A stretch of DNA of 64,000 nucleotides from JADYZU01 sp964540965. GTDB taxonomy: Bacteria > Pseudomonadota > Alphaproteobacteria > Rhodobacterales > Rhodobacteraceae. The notes under the pieces were generated by a model. It did no database searches and was not told the origin of the DNA. It saw only the letters and a program-made list of their open reading frames with translations. Made by a program: the position numbers and the translations under genes. The stretch spans positions 1 through 64,000 of the forward strand of contig CAZIOT010000003.1 in the NCBI GenBank assembly GCA_964540965.1, read 5' to 3'. This document shows positions 53,584 to 61,960 of the stretch, piece by piece; the first letter of the stretch is position 1, and each line of letters starts with the position of its first letter.

Positions 53584-54930
53584 TCAGAACACCGGGCCAA
53601 GATCCATGCGCGAACCGTCGGTGAAGCGCGACAGGCGAAAGCGCGACAGGTCATGGCCCGGCGTGCGGCCCTGCACCAGCGCCGCGGTCACCCGGCCGAT
53701 TTCCGGCCCGATGCCGAAACCGTGGCCCGACAGGCCGGTGGCGATGGTCAGGCCGGGCACCGCCGGAACCCGGTCGATCACCGGCACCGTGTCGGGCATC
53801 ACGTCGATCATCCCGGCCCAGGCGCTGCGGATGCCGACCGGACCCAGCCCGGGAAAGCGGTCCGAGAACGCCCGCGCCAGCCCGGCGACCAGCGCCGGAT
53901 CGGGCGCCGGATCCAGCACGCGCAGCCGTTCGAAGGGCGATTGCGCATCCTCGGCCCAGTGTCGTGGCGTCGTCCAGGCATCGGGAAAGCCGCGCGGCGC
54001 CCAGGGACGGAAACTGGTCGAGCGGAAGTCGCGGCGCAGTTGCGGCAGGTAGTGGCGGAAGGCGCGAAAGGCATCCGGGCCGATCCAGAACGTATGGGCC
54101 GACCCCGGCGCGATGGAATAGCCGCCATCGGCCCGCGGCCGCCAGCCAAGATCGCCATCGGCGGCGCCGCCGGCAAAGACCTCGGGCAAGGGCACGGTCT
54201 GCGCCACCGTCGCCTTGACCGACAGCTGCGGGATCCAGACCCCCTCGCGCCGCAGGAACAGCGCCGACCAGGCGCCGCCGGCGACCACCACCTCGGGCGC
54301 GCGGATCAGGCCCAGTTCGGTCACCAGCCCGGCCACCCGCCCGCCCTCGCGATAAAGGGCGCGGGCGGCGCAGCCCTCGACGATTGTGGCGCCGCGCGCC
54401 ACCGCATCGCGGGCCAGCGCCGGCACCGCGACCCAGGGTTCGGCGCGCATGTCGCTGGGGGTGAACAGGCCGCCGGCCCAGGTCCGCGCCGCGCCGGGCA
54501 TCAGCGCCGCAACCTCGGCCCCGGTCAGAAGCCGGCTGTCAAGCTGGTAGTCGCGGGCATGGCCCATCCAGCGTTCGTATCCCGCCATCCCGTCCGGCCG
54601 GTCGGCCAGATACAGCACGCCCGTCTGGCGCAGTCCGATATCGACCGGCAGCCGCGGCGCGTGGTCGCGCCACCAGCGGTTGGCGGCGATCATCAGCGGC
54701 AGTTCGCCCGGATCGCGGCATTGCTGGCGGATCCAGCCCCAGTTGCGGCTGGACTGCTCGCCGGCGATGCGGCCCTTTTCGACCAGGGTGACGCGCAGCC
54801 CCTCGCCCGCGAGATGCCAGGCGGTCATCACCCCGGCGATGCCGCCGCCGATGACAACCACATCGGCCGTGGCCGGCAATGGCCCGTCATGTTCGGCCGC
54901 CACTGCCATCGAAATCGGAAACCCGGCCAT
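53584..54930 (-). CDS. FAD-dependent oxidoreductase, DAO/glycine oxidase family
   Basis: A 448-residue oxidoreductase with an N-terminal dinucleotide-binding motif VVVIGGGIAGVMTAWHLAGEGLRVTLVEKG. The following segment SSRNWGWIRQQCRDPGELPLM and a C-terminal SGHGFGIGPEIGRV are typical of the DadA/glycine-oxidase-like family that deaminates small amines or amino acids. The substrate is unknown. The start is uncertain: ATG 54930 is used, while 54969 and 54912 are alternatives. It is followed by the amidohydrolase gene after about 70 bases on the same strand, which could suggest joint degradation of N-substituted amino acids. Confidence 0.82.
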   Translation of the reverse strand: MAGFPISMAVAAEHDGPLPATADVVVIGGGIAGVMTAWHLAGEGLRVTLVEKGRIAGEQSSRNWGWIRQQCRDPGELPLMIAANRWWRDHAPRLPVDIGLRQTGVLYLADRPDGMAGYERWMGHARDYQLDSRLLTGAEVAALMPGAARTWAGGLFTPSDMRAEPWVAVPALARDAVARGATIVEGCAARALYREGGRVAGLVTELGLIRAPEVVVAGGAWSALFLRREGVWIPQLSVKATVAQTVPLPEVFAGGAADGDLGWRPRADGGYSIAPGSAHTFWIGPDAFRAFRHYLPQLRRDFRSTSFRPWAPRGFPDAWTTPRHWAEDAQSPFERLRVLDPAPDPALVAGLARAFSDRFPGLGPVGIRSAWAGMIDVMPDTVPVIDRVPAVPGLTIATGLSGHGFGIGPEIGRVTAALVQGRTPGHDLSRFRLSRFTDGSRMDLGPVF

Positions 54931-55045
54931 CCCGCCCCCGTCATCAAGCCAACGCAAGCGACCTGACACGATTCGGAAGGAAAATCACGGGAGCTTTGCG
55001 TCGGATATGGCGATTTGGACTCGACACGGGCGGTTCTGCCGCGCG

Positions 55046-55987
55046 CTAAAGCCGCGCGATCGTGTAGGGCGCCAGCGCCGGGAGACCGCGCCATGGCCGC
55101 GCCAGCGGACGGATCAGCGCCGGCCCCGGCAGCGCGGCCGCGGGCATCAGGCCCGCCGGCCGCGCCACCGGGCGCAGTTGCGGCGCGTGGATCACGCAAT
55201 AGTCCTGCGCCCGGGTCCAGGCCATCATCTCGGCGCGCTTGTGATCCTCGGTCATCGGGCCCCAGTCGGCGGCGACACCGCGCCAGCGCCCGTCCAGCAC
55301 CGCCACCGCCTGATCGCGCCGCACCGTCACGGTCATGATCCGCGCGGCACAGGCCAGATTGGCGGTTGGGTTCATCAGTTCCTCGCCCGTGGTGGCGGCG
55401 CAGCCGAAATGCCGGGCGGTGGGCGGGAAGATCTGCAGCAGACCATACCATTGCCCGCCGCCACCGACCGCGCGCGGGTTCATCGTGCTCTCGTGCCGGG
55501 CCAGGGCCGAGATCATGCCGACCCAGAACGCATCGCGCAGGTAATCGGGGTTCTGGGCATAGGCCGGGCACCAGTGGCCGATATCGCGCGGCAGCACGTC
55601 GCTCAGGTCGTGGCGCTGGCCGTTCAGCGCCGAAAGCACGGCGCGCGTCCAGGTATCGGCATCGGCGCGGTTGTCCCAGCGCGTCTCGGGCAGGTCATGG
55701 CGGACCTGCGGCCGGATGGCGGCGCCGGTCTGCACCACGACCGGGTAGCGCACCATCGCCAGCGGTCGCGCGGCCGGCCGGTGCCCGGCCAGGGCGAGCC
55801 CGCGGCCCTCGTCGCGCGACAGCGGGCGCAAGGTGGCGATGGCGGGGGCAAAGGACTGGGGAACCACGCTCATCGCGGAAAAGCGGCCGTCGACGGAATC
55901 GGTCGCCTGGCGCGGCAGCGACTGGGCTGCCGCCGCGAGGCACAAGGCGCCGATCCCCCCCAGGATTATGGCCTTTAGCGCAGACAT
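55046..55987 (-). CDS. Lytic transglycosylase-like exported protein (paralogue 1)
   Basis: A 313-residue exported protein with an N-terminal hydrophobic signal (MSALKAIILGGIGALCLAAAAQS). The SLT-type domain spans about residues 140-260. The catalytic glutamate is in SALARHESTMNPRAVGGGGQWYGLLQIFPPTARHFGC, where the QWYGLLQI stretch corresponds to the GLLQI/GLMQI motif. Lytic transglycosylases cleave peptidoglycan between MurNAc and GlcNAc. A long Pro/Ala-rich C-terminal tail follows. It is a tandem paralogue of the next gene. Confidence 0.82.
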   Translation of the reverse strand: MSALKAIILGGIGALCLAAAAQSLPRQATDSVDGRFSAMSVVPQSFAPAIATLRPLSRDEGRGLALAGHRPAARPLAMVRYPVVVQTGAAIRPQVRHDLPETRWDNRADADTWTRAVLSALNGQRHDLSDVLPRDIGHWCPAYAQNPDYLRDAFWVGMISALARHESTMNPRAVGGGGQWYGLLQIFPPTARHFGCAATTGEELMNPTANLACAARIMTVTVRRDQAVAVLDGRWRGVAADWGPMTEDHKRAEMMAWTRAQDYCVIHAPQLRPVARPAGLMPAAALPGPALIRPLARPWRGLPALAPYTIARL

Positions 55988-56135
55988 GGCCGCGTGAAGA
56001 TGCCAGAACAGCCCGGCCTCAGGCAAAGGAATCCTTTCCTTTGCAATCAAGGCGTTGCGGATTTCCGCTCATGCAGTCGCCACAAAGGGCGCAGGCCGGG
56101 CCGGAAAGCGGCCCGGCCAGTGCTTTCCTTGCACG

Positions 56136-56768
56136 TCAAAGGCTTGCAGGGCGCACTTCAACCGATGCGGGAAGCTGGCAATAGGACTGGCTGGACACCC
56201 ATTCCGCCATCGCCGCCCGTTTGGCGGCGCTGGTGAAGGGCCCCCAGTCGGCAGCGAACCCGCCGCCGTCAGCCGCCACCACGCCGTCGCGCGTCACCGT
56301 GCGCGAGGCGATGCGCACCGCGCATTCCAGATTGGCCGAACCGTCCTGCAACTCGCTGCCGGTGCCGGCCTCGCAGCCATAGGCGCGGGCGGTGGCCGGC
56401 GCGATCTGCACGAGGCCATACCATTGCCCGCCGCCACCGACCGCTTCCTCGTTCCAGGTGCTCTCATAGCGCGCCAGCGCCGACAGAAGCCCGGCCCAGA
56501 ATGCCGCCCGCTCGTCCTCGGGCGCCGCGGCATAGCCGGGGCACCAATGGCCGATGTCGCCCGGCACTTCGGACAACAGCGCGACACCTTCGGTGCGCAG
56601 CGCGTCCAGCGTCGCTTCGGTCCATTCGGCGCTGTCGGGCTGATGGTCCCATTGCATCACCGGCAGCGGCTCGGGAACGATCTGGGTTTCGGGCAGGCGG
56701 GCGCAGGCAGCAGTCGCCATCAGAAGGGACGCCATCGCAAGGCGGCCGGCATTGGCAAGGACGGTCAA
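56136..56768 (-). CDS. Lytic transglycosylase-like lipoprotein (paralogue 2)
   Basis: A 210-residue paralogue of the neighbouring protein. Shared blocks include DIGHWCPGYA, SALARYESTWNEEAVGGGGQWYGLVQIAPATARAYGC, NLECAVRIA and ADWGPFTSAAKRA. Unlike its partner it has a lipobox (ATAAC) and lacks the long tail. The start is uncertain. The TTG at 56768 gives a signal with a basic residue, whereas the ATG at 56735 leaves a very short signal without charge. Two copies in tandem suggest duplication with different envelope anchoring. Confidence 0.78.
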   Translation of the reverse strand: MTVLANAGRLAMASLLMATAACARLPETQIVPEPLPVMQWDHQPDSAEWTEATLDALRTEGVALLSEVPGDIGHWCPGYAAAPEDERAAFWAGLLSALARYESTWNEEAVGGGGQWYGLVQIAPATARAYGCEAGTGSELQDGSANLECAVRIASRTVTRDGVVAADGGGFAADWGPFTSAAKRAAMAEWVSSQSYCQLPASVEVRPASL

Positions 56769-56968
56769 GAATCCAACTCACGTCGTTTCGTCGGCGCGGC
56801 ACATGCAGATTGCCGCACAGCGAGTCGAGGCTTGTGCAGTTTGCGTGCAGAAATCGGCAGATTACCGCCGAAATCCTGCTGCAGCGCAGCGGGAATCCCG
56901 CCGACACAGCGGTTGAAGCGCGCCCCGCCACGGCCTAATGAGGGCGCGATACCGCAAGGGGATACCAG

Positions 56969-58480
56969 ATGCTCGACCTGACCTATGAGGCGCCGAAACC
57001 AAAGGTCATCGCCGGGGCGACCGGCGACTGGGAACTGGTCATCGGGCTCGAGGTCCATGCGCAGGTCGCCACCGCGGCCAAGCTGTTCTCGGGCGCCTCG
57101 ACCGCCTTCGGGTCCGAGCCGAATTCGAACGTGGCCTTCGTCGACGCCGGGATGCCGGGGATGCTGCCCGTCATCAACGAGGGCTGCGTGGCGCAGGCGG
57201 TGCGCACCGGGCTGGGGCTGAAGGCGCAGATCAACCTGTGGTCGGCCTTTGACCGCAAGAACTATTTCTATCCCGATCTGCCGCAGGGCTATCAGATCAG
57301 CCAGTTGTTCCACCCCATCGTGGGCGAGGGCGAGGTGCTGGTGGAACTGTCGCCCGGCGTGGCCCGGCGCGTGCGGATCGAACGGATCCATCTGGAACAG
57401 GACGCCGGCAAGTCGATCCACGACATGGATCCGGCGATGTCCTTTGTCGACCTGAACCGCACCGGCGTGGCGCTGATGGAAATCGTGTCGCGCCCCGACA
57501 TCCGCGGGCCCGAGGAAGCGGCGGCCTATGTCGGCAAGCTGCGCCAGATCATGCGCTATCTGGGCACCTGCGACGGCAACATGCAGAACGGCAACCTGCG
57601 GGCGGACGTCAACGTCAGCGTCTGCCGGCCGGGGCAATACGAGAAATGGCAGGCCGATGGCGATTTCGGCCATCTCGGCATCCGCTGCGAGATCAAGAAC
57701 ATGAACTCGATGCGGTTCATCCAGGCCGCCATCGAATACGAGGCGCGGCGCCAGATCGCCATCCTCGAGGACGGCGGCAAGGTCGAACAGGAAACCCGCC
57801 TCTACGACCCCGACAAGGGCGAAACGCGGTCGATGCGGTCCAAGGAAGAGGCGCATGATTACCGCTACTTCCCCGACCCCGACCTGTTGCCGCTGGAAAT
57901 CGACCAGGCCTGGGTCGACGACATCGCCGCCGCCCTGCCCGAACTGCCCGACGCCCGCAAGGCGCGGTATATGCAGGATTTCGGCCTGTCGGATTACGAC
58001 GCCTCGGTCCTGACCGCCGAAAAGGAAAACGCCGAATATTTCGAGGCGGTGGCGCAGGGTCGCGACGGCAAGACCGCCGCCAACTGGGTCATCAACGACC
58101 TGTTCGGGCGGCTGAAGAAGGACGGGCGCGACATTTCCGACTGCCCGGTCAGCCCGGCGCAGCTTGGCGGCATCATCGACCTGATCGCGGGCAACACGAT
58201 CAGCGGCAAGATCGCCAAGGACCTGTTCGAGATCGTCTATACCGAAGGCGGCGACCCGGCCGGGATCGTCGAGGCCCGCGGCATGAAGCAGGTCACCGAC
58301 ACCGGCGCCATCGAGGCGGCGGTGGACGAGATCATCGCCGCGAACCCCGCTCAGGTGGAAAAGGCCAAGGCCAACCCGAAACTCGCCGGCTGGTTCGTCG
58401 GTCAGGTGATGAAGGCGATGGGCGGCAAGGGCAACCCGGCCGCGGTCAACGCCATCGTGGCGCAGAAGCTGGGGCTGTAG
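56969..58480 (+). CDS. gatB: Aspartyl/glutamyl-tRNA amidotransferase subunit B
   Basis: Subunit B of GatCAB, which converts Glu-tRNA-Gln (and Asp-tRNA-Asn) to the amidated form. The 503-residue chain shows ELVIGLEVHAQVATAAKLFSGAS, FDRKNYFYPDLPQGYQISQ, RIHLEQDAGKSIHD and the C-terminal tRNA-binding YqeY-like domain ending VNAIVAQKLGL. AAGGGG precedes the ATG. gatA and gatC are not in the window. Confidence 0.97.
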   Translation: MLDLTYEAPKPKVIAGATGDWELVIGLEVHAQVATAAKLFSGASTAFGSEPNSNVAFVDAGMPGMLPVINEGCVAQAVRTGLGLKAQINLWSAFDRKNYFYPDLPQGYQISQLFHPIVGEGEVLVELSPGVARRVRIERIHLEQDAGKSIHDMDPAMSFVDLNRTGVALMEIVSRPDIRGPEEAAAYVGKLRQIMRYLGTCDGNMQNGNLRADVNVSVCRPGQYEKWQADGDFGHLGIRCEIKNMNSMRFIQAAIEYEARRQIAILEDGGKVEQETRLYDPDKGETRSMRSKEEAHDYRYFPDPDLLPLEIDQAWVDDIAAALPELPDARKARYMQDFGLSDYDASVLTAEKENAEYFEAVAQGRDGKTAANWVINDLFGRLKKDGRDISDCPVSPAQLGGIIDLIAGNTISGKIAKDLFEIVYTEGGDPAGIVEARGMKQVTDTGAIEAAVDEIIAANPAQVEKAKANPKLAGWFVGQVMKAMGGKGNPAAVNAIVAQKLGL

Positions 58481-58518
58481 GCGCCGGGGCACTGCGAACC
58501 GATCCGGCGGGGACATTT

Positions 58519-58533
58519 GCCGCCGCCGGCGGC
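58519..58533 (+). terminator. Possible terminator after gatB
   Basis: GCCGCC (58519-58524) and GGCGGC (58528-58533) pair around GCC, 39 bases after the gatB stop, in the 130-base gap before the DUF4177 gene. Low-complexity GC sequence makes this weak. Confidence 0.3.
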
Positions 58534-58610
58534 TGTCATCGCCATGGCCTCACCGCTTTCTTTCGTCGCGCCCGGCGATTAGGGTGCCGCGGTCCGTCAG
58601 GGAGATGCCG

Positions 58611-58973
58611 ATGACGATCTGGGACTATCGGGTGACCGCGGCGCCGAAACGCGGCATCAAGGTCAAGGGGGCAAAGACCGGCGAGGACCGTTTCGCCGCC
58701 GCCCTTGAGGAAGTGATGAACCAGCTGGGCGCCGAGGGCTGGGAATATGTCCGGTCCGACACGCTGCCGGTCGAGGAACGGCAGGGGCTGACCGGCCGCA
58801 CCACCACCTATCAGACATTGCTGGTGTTCCGCCGCCCGCGTGCGGAACCCGCCGCCGTGGACGCCACCCCCCGCATCCAGCGCCCGGTCGCCGCCCCCAT
58901 CGCCGCACCGCCGGTCGCGGCGCCGGAACCGGCCGCCCCGCCGCTTCTCGGCCCGGCAGAGCCGCGCGACTAG
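58611..58973 (+). CDS. DUF4177-containing protein
   Basis: A 120-residue protein. An N-terminal DUF4177-like domain of about 70 residues (MTIWDYRVTAAPKRGIKVKG through AEGWEYVRSDTLPVEE and TTTYQTLLVFRRP) is followed by an Ala/Pro-rich tail (about residues 80-120). Function is unknown. GGAG six bases upstream favours ATG 58611 over 58605. Its 3' end converges on bolA. Confidence 0.75.
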   Translation: MTIWDYRVTAAPKRGIKVKGAKTGEDRFAAALEEVMNQLGAEGWEYVRSDTLPVEERQGLTGRTTTYQTLLVFRRPRAEPAAVDATPRIQRPVAAPIAAPPVAAPEPAAPPLLGPAEPRD

Positions 58974-59010
58974 GCCGCCCGGGCCCGCATCCGCCGCTCT
59001 GACAGACCGG

Positions 59011-59265
59011 CTAGCGCACCGTCAGCGACAGCGCATGGATCCGCCCGATGATCTCGGGCCCAAGCGCGGCATGCACGCGGCGATGCCGGTCCACCCGGCT
59101 GAGACCGGCCAGCGTCGGGGCCGCGATGGTCACCGCCCAGTGGCTTTCGCCCGAGCCGTCGTCGCCGGCATGGCCGGCATGGCGGTGGCTTTCGTTGACG
59201 ATCTCGAGTTCGGTCGGCGCAAACGCCGATTCCAACGCGCTCCTGATCTGCGTTTCAAGCCCCAT
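59011..59265 (-). CDS. BolA family protein
   Basis: An 84-residue BolA-fold protein. The core LEIVNESHRHAGHAGDDGSGESHWAVTI contains the conserved histidines, and LSRVDRHRRVHAALG followed by IHALSLTV is the family ending. BolA proteins bind [2Fe-2S] clusters with monothiol glutaredoxins and influence iron homeostasis or morphology. It is divergent from the J-domain gene across about 75 bases, an arrangement common in alphaproteobacteria. Confidence 0.92.
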   Translation of the reverse strand: MGLETQIRSALESAFAPTELEIVNESHRHAGHAGDDGSGESHWAVTIAAPTLAGLSRVDRHRRVHAALGPEIIGRIHALSLTVR

Positions 59266-59340
59266 TATTTTCTCCCCTGCCCCTTCATTCTGCGGGCCGA
59301 TGCTTTAAACTGCCGGGCCGGAGTCGGAAAGGGCAGTGGT

Positions 59341-59994
59341 ATGGTGAAAAGCGATCCGTTCGGATTCGACATGTCGGTTTCGGGGTCCAAGAAGAAGAAC
59401 CCGCGCGGCCGACGCAGCATGTCGGGCGCCTTCGAGACCTCGACCCGGGTCTGCGACCATCCCGGCTGCCAGGAGGCGGGAAAGTTCCGCGCGCCGAAAT
59501 CGCCCGACACGCTCGACGACTACTACTGGTTCTGCAAGGACCATGTCCGCGACTACAACCTCAAGTGGAATTTCTTCGAAAACGCCACCGAGCAGGAGCT
59601 GCTTGACCAGGTCAACCGCGACCGTGTCTGGGACCGCGAGACCAAGCCCTTTCGCCGCACCGAAGAACAGCGCGCCTGGGCGCGGCTGGGCGTCGACGAT
59701 CCGCATCAGGTGCTGGGCGCCAATGCGACGCGCAATCCGGGCCGGACCGCGGCCACCGCGGCCGCCGGCTCTGCGACGCGCAAGCTGCCGCCGACCGAAC
59801 GCCGCGCCATCGAGATCCTCGAGATGCGCGACACCGCGACCAAGGCGGAAATCCGCAAGGCCTACAAGGCATTGATCAAGGTGCTGCACCCCGACATGAA
59901 CGGCGGCGACCGCAGCCAGGAAGAACAGCTGGGCGAGGTGGTCTGGGCCTGGGACCAGATCAAGGCCAGCCGCAATTTCCGCGATGGCGACTGA
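59341..59994 (+). CDS. J-domain (DnaJ-like) protein
   Basis: A 217-residue protein with a C-terminal J domain (about residues 155-215) containing the HPD tripeptide at 183-185 (KVLHPDMNGGD). It would therefore stimulate an Hsp70. The N-terminal half has a conserved cysteine/histidine set, C38, C43, C65 and H68 (VCDHPGCQE and FCKDH), that could bind zinc. This fusion type is typical of alphaproteobacterial bolA-dnaJ-cobS neighbourhoods, and cobS lies 2 kb downstream here. Confidence 0.88.
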   Translation: MVKSDPFGFDMSVSGSKKKNPRGRRSMSGAFETSTRVCDHPGCQEAGKFRAPKSPDTLDDYYWFCKDHVRDYNLKWNFFENATEQELLDQVNRDRVWDRETKPFRRTEEQRAWARLGVDDPHQVLGANATRNPGRTAATAAAGSATRKLPPTERRAIEILEMRDTATKAEIRKAYKALIKVLHPDMNGGDRSQEEQLGEVVWAWDQIKASRNFRDGD

Positions 59995-59996
59995 CC

Positions 59997-60491
59997 CTAG
60001 CGGCGCGGGCGGAAGATCGTCTCACGCTCGGCCCGGTGGGTGAAGAACAGCGCATGCACGCCGCAGAGGCCCGCGGCCCAGATCACCGCGGTGAAGGGCG
60101 CGCCGGCAAAGGTCACGGCCAGCGCGAAAGGCCCGAACATGGTGCCATAAAGCGGCAGCGCCAGCGTGCCGCCGATGATCGGCGCGGCAAGGGTGATGAT
60201 CGCCATGCCGCCCAGCGCACGCCGCAGCCCGTGAAGCCCCGGATGCCCGAAACGGCCGCGCACCTGCCACAGCGACAGCGCCGCGCCGGTGGCGCCGGCC
60301 AGCACCATCCACAGGTCATAGGCGCCGACGCCGCGGGCAAAGAAATCACGCCCGCCGATCCTGACCGCGATCAGGAACGACAGGCCGGCGCCGATTAGGG
60401 ACAGCACGGCAAAGGCGACGGCGACTTGCCGTTCGCCTTCGGTCCACTGGGCGCGCCCGCTGGTGGCGCCGGTGTCGGTCTGGTCGGTCAT
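59997..60491 (-). CDS. Four-helix inner-membrane protein of unknown function
   Basis: A 164-residue protein. After a polar N-terminus of about 20 residues there are four hydrophobic segments (VAVAFAVLSLIGAGLSFLIAV, DLWMVLAGATGAALSLW, GGMAIITLAAPIIGGTLALPL, FAGAPFTAVIWAAGLCGVHALFF) and a basic tail. AAGGGATG before the start supports ATG 60491. Function is unknown. An FNR-like box 73 bases upstream suggests oxygen-responsive control. Confidence 0.7.
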   Translation of the reverse strand: MTDQTDTGATSGRAQWTEGERQVAVAFAVLSLIGAGLSFLIAVRIGGRDFFARGVGAYDLWMVLAGATGAALSLWQVRGRFGHPGLHGLRRALGGMAIITLAAPIIGGTLALPLYGTMFGPFALAVTFAGAPFTAVIWAAGLCGVHALFFTHRAERETIFRPRR

Positions 60492-60563
60492 CCGCCATCC
60501 CTTGCCAGCGGAAGGTGGCAGGTCAATGGCGGCGGCGCCCGTGGCGGCGAAACGCAATGTTGC

Positions 60564-60577
60564 CTGATCGCGATCAA
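60564..60577. promoter_or_regulatory. FNR/FnrL-like box
   Basis: CTGAT-CGCG-ATCAA matches the FNR consensus TTGAT-N4-ATCAA at nine of ten positions. The inner TGATCGCGATCA is a perfect 12-bp palindrome. It lies in the gap between the anti-sigma gene and the membrane-protein gene, upstream of the latter. No experimental support is visible. Confidence 0.45.
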
Positions 60578-60599
60578 CCGCGGCAAAGGCCGGGCGCCC

Positions 60600-61304
60600 T
60601 CAGGCCGCCACCTGCCCCGTTGCCATCACCGTTCCGGTCGGCTGCCCGGTGGGCGATCCGCCGGGCGGTTCGTCGGAAATCGCCAGCGTAGCGCCGGGCA
60701 TCAGCGCGGCCAGCGCCAGCGAAGGCTCGATCACCGTCATGCCGTCCCGATGCACCATGCCCAGCGACACCGGCGCGCCGTCACCGGCGATCAGCCACAA
60801 TTCCATCTCGCGCCCTTCGGGCGGCGCACCTTCCATCACCATCAGCATCAGATGGTCGGTCTCGTCATCCCACATCGCATCGACGATGATCGATCCGTCG
60901 GCAGCGGCGATCCGCACCGGCATCCCCTCGGCCGGCAGGCCGGGCGGCACCGACTGGAACCAGCCCTGCCCCACCGCCAACAGCAACAGCGCCGCGACCA
61001 GCCCGGCAACGAGCGACGGGATCACCCCCAGCCGGCGCAGCCAGCCTTGCCGATCCTCGGGAAACAGTCGCGCCTCGACCCCGCGCCAGACATTGGCCGG
61101 CGGCGGTTCGTCACGGGAATCCGCGGCGAGCGCGCCGAATTCCTCGGTCCAGCGCGCCAGAGCCGCCCGCAGGCCGGGATCGTGCGCCATCCTTGCCTCG
61201 AACGCCTCGACCTCGGCCGGGCCGAGCAGCCGCAGCGCGTATTCCGCCGCCATCAGGTCGGCGTCCTCCTCTTCGGGCGGGATCGGCGGGTCGGGCGGGG
61301 TCAT
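60600..61304 (-). CDS. Anti-sigma factor, RskA/ChrR-less type
   Basis: A 234-residue membrane-anchored anti-sigma factor. The N-terminal sigma-binding part (ADLMAAEYALRLLGPAEVEAFEARMAHDPGLRAALARWTEEFGALA) is followed by one transmembrane helix (VIPSLVAGLVAALLLLAVGQGW) and an exported RskA-type C-terminal domain (MELWLIAGDGAPVSLGMV). No zinc-binding HxxxCxxC is seen. The start overlaps the sigma-factor stop (ATGA), as is usual for such pairs. Confidence 0.88.
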   Translation of the reverse strand: MTPPDPPIPPEEEDADLMAAEYALRLLGPAEVEAFEARMAHDPGLRAALARWTEEFGALAADSRDEPPPANVWRGVEARLFPEDRQGWLRRLGVIPSLVAGLVAALLLLAVGQGWFQSVPPGLPAEGMPVRIAAADGSIIVDAMWDDETDHLMLMVMEGAPPEGREMELWLIAGDGAPVSLGMVHRDGMTVIEPSLALAALMPGATLAISDEPPGGSPTGQPTGTVMATGQVAA

Positions 61305-61840
61305 GGCGACAGGCACTCTCTCAGCCGGATCAGGCTGCGGCGCAGCCAGGTCCGCATGGTGTTGAGCGGCACGCCGAAACGGCGCGCCAGCTCGTCATAG
61401 GTCTCACCCTCCAGATAGGCGCGGCGCACCGCCTCGGCCCGTTCGGGGGCCAGGGTGTCAAGGCAACCGGCGATCCGCCGCGCCTCGGCACTGGCCAGCG
61501 CCGCCTCCTCGGGACCGGGCGAGAGATCGGCAAGCTCGGCCGCCTCGTCCAGCGGCTGCAGGGCGCGGCGGGCGCGCAGCCGGTCGATGCAGGCATTGCG
61601 CCCGATGGTCAGAAGCCAGGCCCAGGGCGACAGCCCTTCGACGCGATACCGCGCGGCGTTCTGCCAGATCCTGACATAGATGTCCTGCACCGCATCCTCG
61701 GCCTCTGCCCGGTTGCCAAGGATACGGACGGCAAGGCCAAAGAGTTTCGCGGAGGTGGCGCCGTAGAGCGCAGCGAAGGCATGGCGGTCGCCCAGTCCGC
61801 AGCGGGCGATCAGATGGTCGATCTCGGTCAGGTCGGTCAT
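61301..61840 (-). CDS. ECF sigma factor, SigK-like
   Basis: A 179-residue extracytoplasmic-function sigma factor. Region 2 reads FAALYGATSAKLFGLAVRILGNRAEAEDAVQDIYVRIWQ, with the -10-recognition helix around YRVEGLSPWAWLLTIGRNACIDRLR. Region 4 (RAEAVRRAYLEGETYDELARRFGVPLNTMRTWLRRSLIRL) contains the -35-binding HTH. GGGG lies close to the start. The pair with a RskA-type anti-sigma factor suggests the SigK/EcfK group, which responds to envelope or oxidative signals. Confidence 0.93.
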   Translation of the reverse strand: MTDLTEIDHLIARCGLGDRHAFAALYGATSAKLFGLAVRILGNRAEAEDAVQDIYVRIWQNAARYRVEGLSPWAWLLTIGRNACIDRLRARRALQPLDEAAELADLSPGPEEAALASAEARRIAGCLDTLAPERAEAVRRAYLEGETYDELARRFGVPLNTMRTWLRRSLIRLRECLSP

Positions 61841-61872
61841 CGGAACCCCGTCAGGCGCCCCGACTGTGCAGC

Positions 61873-61902
61873 GGCCACGCCGAAAAGGCAACCGGCGCGG
61901 CC
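61873..61902. promoter_or_regulatory. Imperfect hairpin in the sigma/cobS divergent region
   Basis: GGCCACGCCG (61873-61882) and CGGCGCGGCC (61893-61902) pair with one A-C mismatch. The 120-base divergent gap must hold promoters for the sigma operon and cobS. Confidence 0.3.
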
Positions 61903-61960
61903 CCTTGAAGGTGCCGACCATATCGGGCAGGAGAGGGACCGGGCACGAAAGGACACAACC

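Noticed and set aside
59997..60491. Anti-sigma operon extended to include the membrane protein
   Set aside because: A 108-base gap with its own FNR-like box separates them, so independent control is more likely.
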